A stretch of DNA of 64,000 nt from Bacteroidaceae bacterium. Its GTDB lineage: Bacteria; Bacteroidota; Bacteroidia; Bacteroidales; Bacteroidaceae. The stretch is from NCBI GenBank assembly GCA_017483765.1, contig JAFUVE010000031.1, positions 1-64,000 on the forward strand. Reading direction: 5' to 3'. The position numbers and the translations under genes are program-made. This document shows, in pieces, positions 50,326 through 59,509 of the stretch. Under the pieces are notes generated by a model, which ran no database searches, was not told the origin of the DNA, and saw nothing but the letters and a program-made list of their open reading frames with translations. How positions within the stretch are numbered: the first letter of the stretch is position 1; every line of letters begins with the position of its first letter.

Positions 50326-52038
50326 ATGAAATCGAAAATATTGAATATTGCCGCACTGGGACTGATGATGCTCGCTACCGCTTCTTGTGGAGACAGTTGG
50401 CTCGAGGTTGAGTCTAAGACGGAGTCTACGACAGACAACTACTTCAAGAGCGAAAGCGATGCTGCCCGTGCGCTGATCGGATGCTACGACGGATGGCAGT
50501 GCACCATCTCAAACGGACCTACTTTCAGCCTCCATTACCTCACAGAGCTCATGGGAGACCAGTGCTTCGGGGGAACCGGGGCTAACGACGTCCGAAACTC
50601 ACAGGTGGTCGACCGATGGGACATCGCACAGGACCCTTCACAGGTCAACCTCTTCAACGACCTCTGGGGATACTACTATGCTGCAATTTACAGATGCAAC
50701 GAACTTCTCGCGCATGAGGAACAGATTGCATGGACTTCTGACGCGACGAGAGGCCAGTACATGGGAGAGGCAAGGGCTATCCGCGCCATCTGCTACTTCG
50801 ACCTCGTACGTCTCTTCGAGAACGTGCCGCTGCTGACTTCTCCGTCATCGGAGAACCTGCCACAGGCGGAGCCGGCGGAGGTCTACGCACAAATCGTGGC
50901 TGACCTGAAATACGCGGCTGCCAACATCCCTGCTGACGCATATCCCAAGAGTGGGGCTGCGGAAAACGACGGGCGTATCACGCCTTATGCCGCCAAAGCG
51001 CTCCTCGCACGTGTCTACCTCTTCTATAACGGTGTGTACGGTGCAGAACCGGGCGACCTCACTAAGGCGGAGGCGCTACAAGGGCTTGAGGATATCGTCG
51101 CTTCCAAGGAGTATTCTCTTGTGCCCCTCTACAAGAACCTCTGGTATTGTGCCAGCACAAAGGCTGACGAAAACCATAACGAGGTGTCTACGTATGCGGG
51201 AGACGGGAACTCCGAGGTCATCCTCGCACAGAAATTCAACTACACCTCTGACTATAACGGAAACGCAGGTGGTAACAACGGCATCCAGATGTTCTCCATC
51301 CGTGGAGGCACTTTCAAGGCACCTTACGGACAAGGATGGGGTGGAGCTACAGTACCGAAGTATGTCGTGGCTTCCTATCCTATGGGAGACCAGCGCCGCG
51401 CGGCCAGCGTCATCGACCTCAAGTCGGAGGGCATCGAGGACATGGACGAGTACCAGAAGGCACTGCCCGACCAGCGCGAGTACACCGGCTATTTCAACAA
51501 GAAATACACGGCACGCTCGAAGTACTTCCAGCAGACAGACGGAAGCTGGAACCTCACCCACTACTACAACGACGTGATGGCAGGAGACTTCCAGATTTCA
51601 CAGCCCATCGACTATGTCATCATGCGGTATGCCGACGTGCTGCTCATGGCTGCTGAGCTCGGAAGCCAGAACGCACAGAACTACTTCAACCAGGTGCGTC
51701 AGCGCGCTTTCATGGAGGACGACGGACAGGGCAATGCAGTCCTGGGTGGCTACTACCAGGTGAAGAGCCCTACGAAGGAGAACATCCTCGAAGAACGTAA
51801 GCTGGAGTTCGCCTTTGAGGGACAGCGCTGGTTCGACATCCGCCGTCAGGACGCCAACGGAGCCTATGCGGCAAACGCCATCGCCGCCGCTAACGGTGAG
51901 GTGGTTCAGTCGGGTGGTAGCGACGAGACCATGAACTACGTGCCGTCTAACATCACTTCCAAGAGGGGATTCCTCCAGATTCCTAACACCCAGATTCAGC
52001 TCTCCAACGGAGTGCTCAAGCAGAATGCGGGATGGTAA
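50326..52038 (+). CDS. SusD/RagB-family surface glycan-binding lipoprotein
   Basis: 570 residues. The lipoprotein signal has a lipobox ending ATASC at about residue 21. A SusD domain with TPR-like helices follows (YMGEARAIRAICYFDLVRLFENVPL, in part: GEARAIRAICYFDLVRLF; and ENILEERKLEFAFEGQRWFD in the C-terminal half, both hallmarks). It forms the lid of the SusC transporter. Its downstream partners in the same direction are 30 and 22 bases apart, consistent with one PUL transcript. Confidence 0.95.
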   Translation: MKSKILNIAALGLMMLATASCGDSWLEVESKTESTTDNYFKSESDAARALIGCYDGWQCTISNGPTFSLHYLTELMGDQCFGGTGANDVRNSQVVDRWDIAQDPSQVNLFNDLWGYYYAAIYRCNELLAHEEQIAWTSDATRGQYMGEARAIRAICYFDLVRLFENVPLLTSPSSENLPQAEPAEVYAQIVADLKYAAANIPADAYPKSGAAENDGRITPYAAKALLARVYLFYNGVYGAEPGDLTKAEALQGLEDIVASKEYSLVPLYKNLWYCASTKADENHNEVSTYAGDGNSEVILAQKFNYTSDYNGNAGGNNGIQMFSIRGGTFKAPYGQGWGGATVPKYVVASYPMGDQRRAASVIDLKSEGIEDMDEYQKALPDQREYTGYFNKKYTARSKYFQQTDGSWNLTHYYNDVMAGDFQISQPIDYVIMRYADVLLMAAELGSQNAQNYFNQVRQRAFMEDDGQGNAVLGGYYQVKSPTKENILEERKLEFAFEGQRWFDIRRQDANGAYAANAIAAANGEVVQSGGSDETMNYVPSNITSKRGFLQIPNTQIQLSNGVLKQNAGW

Positions 52039-52068
52039 GACTTTCATTAACTATTTAATCGAAAACGT

Positions 52069-53901
52069 ATGAAAAAGATAGTATATTCATTAATGACATG
52101 CCTCACCCTGCTTTTCGCACTGCAGGCATGCTCGCCCGACGACTACAGTCTGGGAAAGAAGGATGTGACGTCGGAGGACTTGGTCGAGGGGATTGCCTTC
52201 ACCATCACGCACGACCAGTCGAATCCTAACATCGTTTACCTCGAGAGCAAGATGCCGGACAACTACCAGGTGCTCTGGAACCATCCTCAGGGACGTTCTC
52301 AGGGAAAGAAAGTGACGCTGAAATTCCCGTTTGCCGGAACATACCAGGTGCAGATGGGTGTGGAGACACGAGGCGGAGTTGTCTACGGAGACTATGTAGA
52401 CTTCACCATCGACGACTTCTGTGCTGACTTCGTAAGCGACCCGCTCTGGGAGACACTCACCGGTGGTGTCGGACACTCAAAGACATGGTATCTCGACCTC
52501 GACGAGAACGCGGTGTGCCGCTATTTCGTCGGACCGCTCTATTTCTATGGCACAGCCGACAACTGGAACACCGTCACGCTCGGACAGACTGTCGAAGGAG
52601 ACAGCTGGAGCTGGGGTGCAGACTGGGCAGGTAACGGAAGCTGGCTCTTCGGCTCAACGGGTGCCATCGACTTCGGATCCATGACCTTCTCCCTCGAGGG
52701 AGGTGCCAACATCATCGTGGATGACAAAGCACACAACCGCGTCATGAACGGAACTTTCCAGATGGATACCGACAACCACACGATGAAGCTCACCGACGCG
52801 GAAATATTGCACGACCCGGGACGTGACGCCATCGTCACACAGTGGGGTAACATCACCATTCTTGCACTCGACGAGAACCACATGCAGCTTGCCGTCCTGC
52901 GCGACAACGACCCGAACGAGGGACCGTGTCTGCTCTCTTACAACTTCATCTCGGAGGACTACAAGAACAACTGGACTCCCGACAACGCCGGAACCACAGA
53001 CGTGTTCCCGTCATTGGCAGAGGACTGGCGCGACTATGTGGAGCCGAAGACGTCCAAGCAGATGACATTCAAGTTCGCTGAGGAGGACTGGTTCGACATC
53101 ATGAACCTCGACGGAACAAACAAGGGGCTCACGGGCAGCTACACTGCCAATGACGCCATCAGCGACATCCGTCTCGAGTTCAACCGCAACGACAACACCT
53201 ATAAGTACACCGCCGGCAGCGGAGACGTCGTTTCGGGTACTTACACTCTCTCTGACGACGGTGTCTACACCTTCTCTGACGGCATCATCGCCGAGAACCT
53301 CTCTTCCGACGGCACTTTCCAGATGAAGGCCAATGCTGACAACACGCTGAGAATCATGCAAGTGGTACTCGACGACTATACTGGAGGCATCAAGGACCTC
53401 TGGCTCGGATCTGAGATGAAGGACGACCAGGGCAACCGCATTCAGTATATGGGATACCACCTCGTGCCTGTTGTGGCGGGAGCGGGAGACGTAAAGCGTT
53501 ACACCGGTATTCTGCAGTTCTTCGACACCGACTGGGTGTTCCAGACATCTGAGAACGTCTTCATCACAGGAGACGGATCTTACACCTTCACCATCAACGG
53601 TAGCAGCGACAAGCCATATGGTATTTTCCTCGACGTGGCTAAGATATTCAAGGACAACGTCAATGTCGACCTCATCATCACCAGCATCAAGGCTGACGGT
53701 AAGGATGTGCCGTTCGACGACACCGTCATCGACCGCGGCGTGGGCGACGACCCGGGAACGGCCAGACGTTATATCCTCAACCCGTGGGGAGCAACTGCGG
53801 CTGACGCACCTAACTATGTGTTCACCAGCTCACTCGAAGTCACTATCAAGGTGGTGATGGACAGCGGAAGCAACGTGATGAATCCAGAAGCAACTGAATA
53901 A
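52069..53901 (+). CDS. PUL surface glycan-binding lipoprotein (SusE/F position)
   Basis: 610 residues. The lipobox ends LQAC at about residue 21. A PKD-like beta-sandwich comes first (about 35-125; KVTLKFPFAGTYQVQMGVETRGG, in part: KFPFAGTYQVQMG), followed by two or three beta-rich modules with many aromatic residues (WSWGADWAGNGSWLFG). There is no catalytic signature. From its place just after SusD and its lipoprotein nature it is a surface glycan-binding protein. Sequence similarity to any named SusE is not evident from reading. Confidence 0.75.
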   Translation: MKKIVYSLMTCLTLLFALQACSPDDYSLGKKDVTSEDLVEGIAFTITHDQSNPNIVYLESKMPDNYQVLWNHPQGRSQGKKVTLKFPFAGTYQVQMGVETRGGVVYGDYVDFTIDDFCADFVSDPLWETLTGGVGHSKTWYLDLDENAVCRYFVGPLYFYGTADNWNTVTLGQTVEGDSWSWGADWAGNGSWLFGSTGAIDFGSMTFSLEGGANIIVDDKAHNRVMNGTFQMDTDNHTMKLTDAEILHDPGRDAIVTQWGNITILALDENHMQLAVLRDNDPNEGPCLLSYNFISEDYKNNWTPDNAGTTDVFPSLAEDWRDYVEPKTSKQMTFKFAEEDWFDIMNLDGTNKGLTGSYTANDAISDIRLEFNRNDNTYKYTAGSGDVVSGTYTLSDDGVYTFSDGIIAENLSSDGTFQMKANADNTLRIMQVVLDDYTGGIKDLWLGSEMKDDQGNRIQYMGYHLVPVVAGAGDVKRYTGILQFFDTDWVFQTSENVFITGDGSYTFTINGSSDKPYGIFLDVAKIFKDNVNVDLIITSIKADGKDVPFDDTVIDRGVGDDPGTARRYILNPWGATAADAPNYVFTSSLEVTIKVVMDSGSNVMNPEATE

Positions 53902-53923
53902 CCTATAAAAACTTTGACGAATT

Positions 53924-56065
53924 ATGAATGCAAAATATATTTTAGGTGCCGCATGTCTCGCGATCGGATTCTCCTTCACGGCTTGCTCCGACGATGACGA
54001 CTACAAGGCATACAGCGGAAATGTACTCTCTGTGGTACAAACAGGAGACGCGGCTGTCACCGCCACTACTGCCACCACCACGGGTACGGTGCTCGACCTC
54101 TCTTCTTTCGCATCGGCTTCTTATGAAGTGGGTGCCGTCTACTCCACGTCCAACACGCCTACTACCAGCGGAAAGCGGCAGCCGGGCTCTCTCGCCCAGG
54201 ACGGAACCGTCACCGCAACCATCTCGGAACTGACAAAGGGGCAGACATATTATTATGCCACTTATGTGACGCTCCAGGGGAAGGTCACCCAGTATGGCGA
54301 AGTGAAGTCTTTCTACACCACCGATGCCGACATCGCGTCAACAACGGGTGAGGTGACAGCCACGAAGGCAACACTCAACGCGACTGTGAGCCAGACGGCC
54401 GACATCATCAACGCCGGCGCCACCGAAATCGAATATGGTTTCAAGCTCTCAGCCGATGAGGATGGAGTGGAGGAGGGAATAGACTTCCCGGCAGTGGGTG
54501 AGTCTACGACTTTCTCACAGCAGGTGGACGGACTACTCCCTGGTAAGACCTACTACTATGCCTCTTACTTCAAGATAGGAGACGGACTGGTGTACAGCGA
54601 CGTGCAGTCGTTCACCACCAAGAACATGGAGATGGAGTACGTGGACCTCGGACTCACCGTCATGTGGGCCAAGTACAACCTGGGCGCAGAGAGCGAGACT
54701 GAGCTCGGTGGTCTCTATGGATATGGTGACCTCACAGGACTGAATACATCGGAGTATGCGGCGCAGTATGCCACCGGCGACATCGCTGGAACAGAGAACG
54801 ACATCGCGCTTGCCATCAGCAGCGCCATCGATGGCGAGGCCACCAAGCAGAGCATGATGCCGACTCAGGCTCAGATTGATGAGCTCCTGGCAAACACGAC
54901 GAAGGAATTCACCGAGATCGACGGTGTACCGGGCTACAAGCTCACGGCGAAGAATGGTAACTACGTCTTCTTCCCTGCAGCAGGATACCGCAGTCAGACT
55001 TCTGTCGCTGACGCAGGCGTGGCTGGATACTACTGGTCGGGAACGATCAACCCCACCAACGGTGACTATGCCAACACCATCACGTTCAACGAGGCTGGAA
55101 TCGCGGCTGGAACCAGTGCCCGACAGCTCGGTCTCTCAGTCCGCTCTGTTCGCGAAGCTGAGCCACAGGCTACGCTCGACGTCGACAACTCGAAGATCAT
55201 CTATGGTGACATCGAAAACAACGGACGATTCCGTATCGAGATTTTCAATCTCTACGGTGCAGGCACGAATGCCAACCCGCCTATCGACATCAACAAGCTG
55301 AAGTTTGAGAAGAATATGATCGTGAAGTTCACGCTTGAAGGACTTCCTGAGGAAGGCGTGGACTGCTATGGAGGACTGGAATACGCGGACGACAGCTGGG
55401 ATCCGTCTCTCTGGAGCGAATTCAACTGCAAGTACGACTGCCACGTCACGAAGAACGGCACGTACACCGTGTGGATGGAGACAGCTGCTTTGGCTGAGGG
55501 TGCCGCTGTATTCTGCATCGACATCGACGGTCTCCACACCCAGCTCGGTGACGCCATCAGCAATGTGAAGGCCACTATCGAGAGTATTTCCTTCGACGTC
55601 GACGACAGTGCTATCCAATATTATGTGGATAACAACCTCGTGCAGTTCAACAACAAGGATGGAAACGGAGTGGACGGACGTGTTGAAATCTTCAACGAGT
55701 GGGGCGCCACCAAGGCTGCTGGGGCTGACTACAGCGACCTCAAGTTCAAGAACTCGTATATGATTGTCAACTTCACAATCTCTGGAATCGACGGCAACCT
55801 CGTCAGTGGCGCGACCGGCAGCTACAAGACGGAGCTCTCCTTCGCCGACCAGGGATGGGGATGCCAGTACTGGGGCGGATTCGACCCGGCTGCCACTACC
55901 GTGACCGGCGACGGCACATACGAGGTATGGGCACCGCTCTCAGGCGATGCTACACCAGGCCCGTGTGTGTGGACCATCGAGCTCTACGGACTCTGGAAGG
56001 ACCTCGTGGACGGTTCGAAGGTGAAGGCCACCATCAACAGTGTGATTGTTCCAGCAAAAGAATAG
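53924..56065 (+). CDS. PUL multidomain surface lipoprotein with FISUMP-like and paired glycan-binding modules
   Basis: 713 residues with a lipobox ending FTAC at about residue 22. Two fibronectin-III-like modules (about 35-235) are followed by a module of the Fibrobacter major-paralogue (FISUMP) type starting YVDLGLTVMWAKYNLGA (about 237-405). Two related C-terminal beta-modules of about 150 residues come last, each opening with a 'D.S.I.Y....NNGRFRIEIFN / DGRVEIFNEWGA' pattern (about 410-555 and 556-713). The internal duplication suggests bivalent glycan binding. No enzyme motif is present. A GC-rich hairpin sits between it and the GH5 gene. Confidence 0.72.
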   Translation: MNAKYILGAACLAIGFSFTACSDDDDYKAYSGNVLSVVQTGDAAVTATTATTTGTVLDLSSFASASYEVGAVYSTSNTPTTSGKRQPGSLAQDGTVTATISELTKGQTYYYATYVTLQGKVTQYGEVKSFYTTDADIASTTGEVTATKATLNATVSQTADIINAGATEIEYGFKLSADEDGVEEGIDFPAVGESTTFSQQVDGLLPGKTYYYASYFKIGDGLVYSDVQSFTTKNMEMEYVDLGLTVMWAKYNLGAESETELGGLYGYGDLTGLNTSEYAAQYATGDIAGTENDIALAISSAIDGEATKQSMMPTQAQIDELLANTTKEFTEIDGVPGYKLTAKNGNYVFFPAAGYRSQTSVADAGVAGYYWSGTINPTNGDYANTITFNEAGIAAGTSARQLGLSVRSVREAEPQATLDVDNSKIIYGDIENNGRFRIEIFNLYGAGTNANPPIDINKLKFEKNMIVKFTLEGLPEEGVDCYGGLEYADDSWDPSLWSEFNCKYDCHVTKNGTYTVWMETAALAEGAAVFCIDIDGLHTQLGDAISNVKATIESISFDVDDSAIQYYVDNNLVQFNNKDGNGVDGRVEIFNEWGATKAAGADYSDLKFKNSYMIVNFTISGIDGNLVSGATGSYKTELSFADQGWGCQYWGGFDPAATTVTGDGTYEVWAPLSGDATPGPCVWTIELYGLWKDLVDGSKVKATINSVIVPAKE

Positions 56066-56081
56066 ATAGTAACATTATTAG

Positions 56082-56116
56082 GCTCCTGCCGGCATCCACA
56101 GGGCGGCGGCGGGAGC
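56082..56116 (+). other. Intergenic hairpin upstream of the GH5 gene
   Basis: GCTCCTGCCG (56082-56091) pairs with CGGCGGGAGC (56107-56116), 10 bp with one G-U, followed by A-rich rather than T-rich sequence. It is likely an mRNA processing or stability element that sets GH5 levels apart from upstream PUL genes. Confidence 0.55.
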
Positions 56117-56138
56117 AAACAAAAATCTGAAAAAAGAA

Positions 56139-57926
56139 ATGAAAAGATATTTCAAATTTATGTCGCTGCTACTGCTGGCGGTATTCGCATTTGCCAACAC
56201 GGCATGTAGCGACGACGACGAAAGCCAGGCGAACTACGGAAAGACGAAGGATTTCATCGTCAGCAAGACCGACATCACCTTCTTCAGTGAGGGTGGTACG
56301 GCTGTCCTGTCGGTGAAGGCGCCATCGGCTCCCCAGGTATCAGAAAGCGAGTCCTGGCTCACAGTCGCTCCCAAGTCATCTTCCGCTGTGACGTATAACT
56401 ACGATGTCACCGCCGCGGAATATAACGGTGTGGAGGGCAGAACAGCCACCATCAACGTGACCGTGGCCGGAGAGACGAAGACTGTCACCGTCACCCAGCT
56501 CTCTGCCGACGGAATCACCATCACTTCCGGCAAGGAGTCTACCATCGGCGCTGAGGGTGGAATCGTCAACATCAAGGTGGCGGCAAACGGAGACTATTCC
56601 GTGAAAATCAACAACGAGTGGATAACCAACTCACTGACGGCAGCCAAGACACGTGCCATGGAGGAGACCACACATGCCTTCGTCGTGGCGAAGAACGCCG
56701 GATCGGAGCGTAAGGGTACCATCTCGTTCATCCTCGACGACATCACCGTCACAGCCACCATCACGCAGGAAGGTGCACAGATGGGCAACATCACTTCCGA
56801 CGCCAAGACCATCGCGAAGAACATGTATCCCGGATGGAACCTCGGAAACACCATGGAGGCAAGCGGAAACAACCTCGCAGCCGAGACCGCATGGCAGTCT
56901 ACAAAGACCACACAGCAGCTGCTCGACTATGTCAAGAGCCAGGGCTTCAAGTCCGTCCGTATTCCTTGCTCATGGATGCAGCATGCTTCCGACGGAAAGA
57001 TTGACGCCCAGTGGATGGCACGCGTGAAGGAGGTTGTGAACTACTGCATCGCAGCCGACCTCTACGTCATGCTCAACGACCACTATGACGGGGGTTGGAT
57101 TGAGGTGCTCGGCTTCTCCAAGAGCGCTTCTTCTTACGAGAAGGTTGACGAGAATGACATCACGGCCAAGATCGCTGACCTCAAGAACATCTGGACACAG
57201 ATTGCAGAGGAGTTCAAGGACTACGACGAGCACCTGCTCTTCGCAGGCATGAACGAGCCGTTCCAGCAGTACGACCTCTTCCATAACCACCACCAGGAGC
57301 TCACGCCAATCCTCAACCGCTACAACCAGGCGTTCGTGGAGGCTGTGCGTGCCACTGGCGGTAACAACAGCCAGCGTGCCCTCGTCGTGCAGGGACCGTC
57401 GGTCAACATCGCATCCACCACCAACGCGGCTTACGGATTCACCATGCCTGACGACGCGGCGCAGGATGCGCTCATGGTGGAGGTACACTACTATGACCCG
57501 TGGGATTTCTGCGGAGGCAGCGGCGTCTACTACTGGGGCAAGGCCAACCACCACACCGAGAACAATGCTTCCTTCGGCGAGGAGGACTGGGTGAAGAGCC
57601 AGTTCCAGCTTATGAAGACCAACTTCGTCGACAAGGGTTACCCTGTCATCGTGGGTGAGTGCGGAGCCAACTGGAAAGACCTCAGCGGTGTCAGCGGAGC
57701 CAGCCAGGACAAGCACAACGCGTCCATCAAGTCATTCTTCTATGAGACGTCAAAGCAGGCGGTCGACAACGGACTCGTGCTCATGGTATGGGACATCAAC
57801 GCCACGAACCAGAACGGAACAAACGGAACCATGACCATCCTCAACCGCGGAAACCTCAGCGTGTTCTGTCCGTATGCCATGGACGGAATCAAGGAGGGTA
57901 ATGCCGCCGGCGCATGGCCATACTGA
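56139..57926 (+). CDS. GH5 endo-beta-1,4-glucanase lipoprotein with BACON domains
   Basis: 595 residues. The lipobox cysteine is C23 (NTACSDDDE). Two BACON-type Ig-like domains (about 36-120 and 125-213) are followed by a GH5 TIM barrel from KNMYPGWNLGNTMEA (about 228). The acid/base is E373 in MNEPF and the nucleophile is E507 in VIVGECGA. The GWNLGNT opening is typical of GH5 subfamily 4 endoglucanases/xyloglucanases. The enzyme is surface-exposed and would make the first cut. No xylosidase, galactosidase or fucosidase genes accompany it, so an undecorated or lightly decorated beta-1,4-glucan, or mixed-linkage glucan, is the more likely substrate (inference). Confidence 0.92.
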   Translation: MKRYFKFMSLLLLAVFAFANTACSDDDESQANYGKTKDFIVSKTDITFFSEGGTAVLSVKAPSAPQVSESESWLTVAPKSSSAVTYNYDVTAAEYNGVEGRTATINVTVAGETKTVTVTQLSADGITITSGKESTIGAEGGIVNIKVAANGDYSVKINNEWITNSLTAAKTRAMEETTHAFVVAKNAGSERKGTISFILDDITVTATITQEGAQMGNITSDAKTIAKNMYPGWNLGNTMEASGNNLAAETAWQSTKTTQQLLDYVKSQGFKSVRIPCSWMQHASDGKIDAQWMARVKEVVNYCIAADLYVMLNDHYDGGWIEVLGFSKSASSYEKVDENDITAKIADLKNIWTQIAEEFKDYDEHLLFAGMNEPFQQYDLFHNHHQELTPILNRYNQAFVEAVRATGGNNSQRALVVQGPSVNIASTTNAAYGFTMPDDAAQDALMVEVHYYDPWDFCGGSGVYYWGKANHHTENNASFGEEDWVKSQFQLMKTNFVDKGYPVIVGECGANWKDLSGVSGASQDKHNASIKSFFYETSKQAVDNGLVLMVWDINATNQNGTNGTMTILNRGNLSVFCPYAMDGIKEGNAAGAWPY

Positions 57927-57961
57927 TTTGTCACTACTAGCTAACTATATTATATTTGGGC

Positions 57962-57995
57962 GTGCCCCCGTCTGCAGTGATGCAGGCGGGGGCAC
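57962..57995 (+). terminator. Terminator of the PUL
   Basis: A 15-bp stem (GTGCCCCCGTCTGCA with TGCAGGCGGGGGCAC, one G-U) with a 4-base loop, followed by AATTTTGG. Confidence 0.85.
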
Positions 57996-58176
57996 AATTT
58001 TGGAAATGCCGGACATGACGCAGGGGCGAATTGAAAATGTTATTCAGCTATGAATTTTTTCTGTTTTGTATTTTTAACCCCATTAAAATGTATTAAATAT
58101 AGTTAAAATTAGTTAAATTACATATTAATGCAAATGAAAACACTCTCATTATATATGGTGTTTGGAGTTTTTTTTG

Positions 58177-58184
58177 TAACTTTG
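58177..58184 (+). promoter_or_regulatory. -7 element of the rpsL operon promoter
   Basis: TAACTTTG followed by CACCGC. A TTTG at 58161-58164 is too close (12 bases) to be the -33 box, so the upstream element is unclear. Confidence 0.6.
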
Positions 58185-58191
58185 CACCGCT

Positions 58192-58350
58192 TTTTAGGCC
58201 ACGTCCTAAAATTGGCCAGCGCGAGAGCTGGTCTGATAAGCGAAAAGTTAGGAGAATAATGCGCTATATATAATATAAGGTGTAGGGATGCACCGGTTAT
58301 GGAAAGTGCAGTAAGCGGTTGAGGTATTACCCGGCTGAAGATTCTCCATA
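58192..58350 (+). promoter_or_regulatory. Structured leader RNA of the str/S10 ribosomal operon
   Basis: It fills most of the 57996-58399 gap. In order there is TTTTAGG/CCTAAAA (58192-58211), GGCCAGC/GCTGGTC (58214-58233), and a domain closed by GGAGAAT/ATTCTCC (58251-58257 with 58341-58347). That domain contains GGTGTA-GGGA-TGCACC (58279-58294) and the motif GGTTGAG-N5-ACCCGG (58317-58334). Its position and folding suggest an autoregulatory ribosomal-protein binding leader. It may correspond to a published Bacteroidales leader motif, but I cannot confirm which one. Confidence 0.6.
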
Positions 58351-58399
58351 ATGGAATGAAATAAAATCATAAATATATAATAACATAAAAATTTTTAAA

Positions 58400-58780
58400 A
58401 TGCCTACTATTCAGCAACTAGTAAGAAAAGGAAGACGTGTGCTGGTAGACAAAAGTAAATCTCCTGCTCTGGACTCATGTCCTCAGCGTCGCGGAGTTTG
58501 CGTACGTGTCTACACCACGACTCCTAAGAAGCCTAATTCGGCAATGAGAAAAGTCGCGCGTGTGCGCCTCACCAACAAGAAGGAAGTGAACTCTTACATC
58601 CCAGGAGAGGGACACAACCTGCAGGAGCACTCAATCGTACTTGTACGTGGCGGCCGTGTAAAGGACCTTCCAGGTGTTCGCTACCACATCATTCGTGGTG
58701 CTCTCGACACCGCCGGCGTAGCCAGCCGTACTCAGAGACGAAGCAAATATGGCGCTAAGCGGCCGAAGGCTAAGAAGTAA
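58400..58780 (+). CDS. rpsL: 30S ribosomal protein S12
   Basis: 126 residues. The start [12 protein letters not shown] and the core [19 protein letters not shown] and [11 protein letters not shown] are diagnostic. The streptomycin-contact lysines in KKPNS and the region [10 protein letters not shown] are of wild-type form. It is first in the ribosomal operon, behind the structured leader. Confidence 0.99.
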   Translation: MPTIQQLVRKGRRVLVDKSKSPALDSCPQRRGVCVRVYTTTPKKPNSAMRKVARVRLTNKKEVNSYIPGEGHNLQEHSIVLVRGGRVKDLPGVRYHIIRGALDTAGVASRTQRRSKYGAKRPKAKK

Positions 58781-58836
58781 TCAAGAAAAGAAGTTTAAAT
58801 TTTAAACATTTAGTTTGTCTTTAGCTATTTTTTACG

Positions 58837-58889
58837 CTGGTTGAGTAAATGACCCGGTGGGGACGTTGAAGAACGCTGATGGCAACCGG
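58837..58889 (+). promoter_or_regulatory. Structured rpsL-rpsG intercistronic element
   Basis: CTGGTTG (58837-58843) pairs with CAACCGG (58883-58889) around a CGTT-GAAG-AACG hairpin (58864-58875). It contains GGTTGAG-N6-ACCCGG (58839-58857), the same motif as in the rpsL leader. In E. coli, S7 represses by binding the equivalent rpsL-rpsG spacer, so this is a candidate S7 site (inference). Confidence 0.55.
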
Positions 58890-58916
58890 ACAGACTGAAA
58901 AAAAAGAACAAACAAA

Positions 58917-59393
58917 ATGAGAAAAGCAAAACCGAAGAAGAGGGTGATCCTGCCGGACCCCGTCTATGGCGATGTGAAGGTGACGAAATTCGTCAACAAC
59001 CTTATGTATGATGGTAAAAAGAGTATTGCTTACTCCATTTTCTACAACTCACTTGCGCTTGTCGAGAAAAAACTCAAGGATGAGGAGAAGTCTTCTCTGG
59101 AAATCTGGAAGAAGGCGCTCGACAACATCACTCCTACCGTTGAGGTGAAGAGCCGTCGTATCGGTGGTGCCACATTCCAGGTGCCTACAGAGATTCGTCC
59201 TGACCGCAAGGAGGCCATCTCCATGAAGAACCTCATTCTCTATGCTCGTAAGCGCTCAGGTAAGAGCATGGCTGAGAAGCTCAGCGCTGAAATCGTAGAC
59301 GCTTACAACCAGCAGGGAGGCGCATTCAAGCGCAAGGAGGACATGCACCGCATGGCGGAGGCTAACCGCGCTTTCGCACACTTCAGATTCTAA
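58917..59393 (+). CDS. rpsG: 30S ribosomal protein S7
   Basis: 158 residues. The start [19 protein letters not shown] and the motifs [19 protein letters not shown] and AFAHFRF at the end are typical; S7 nucleates the 30S head. It lies 136 bases after rpsL. Confidence 0.99.
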   Translation: MRKAKPKKRVILPDPVYGDVKVTKFVNNLMYDGKKSIAYSIFYNSLALVEKKLKDEEKSSLEIWKKALDNITPTVEVKSRRIGGATFQVPTEIRPDRKEAISMKNLILYARKRSGKSMAEKLSAEIVDAYNQQGGAFKRKEDMHRMAEANRAFAHFRF

Positions 59394-59418
59394 TCGCACG
59401 CCCAGAGCGGACAAGACG

Positions 59419-59448
59419 GCTGGTAGGCGTCGTTATCTACGCCTCAGC
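59419..59448 (+). other. Stem-loop in the rpsG-fusA spacer
   Basis: GCTG and AGGCGT (59419-59430) pair with ACGCCT and CAGC (59439-59448) with a two-base bulge and an 8-base loop. It is 26 bases past the rpsG stop and not followed by T's, so it is probably a processing site. Confidence 0.5.
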
Positions 59449-59509
59449 TTCATTCACTTGTTAGTTTTTTTTAAGGTTAAAAAGAAATAAAAAGGAATAA
59501 ATTTCAATT

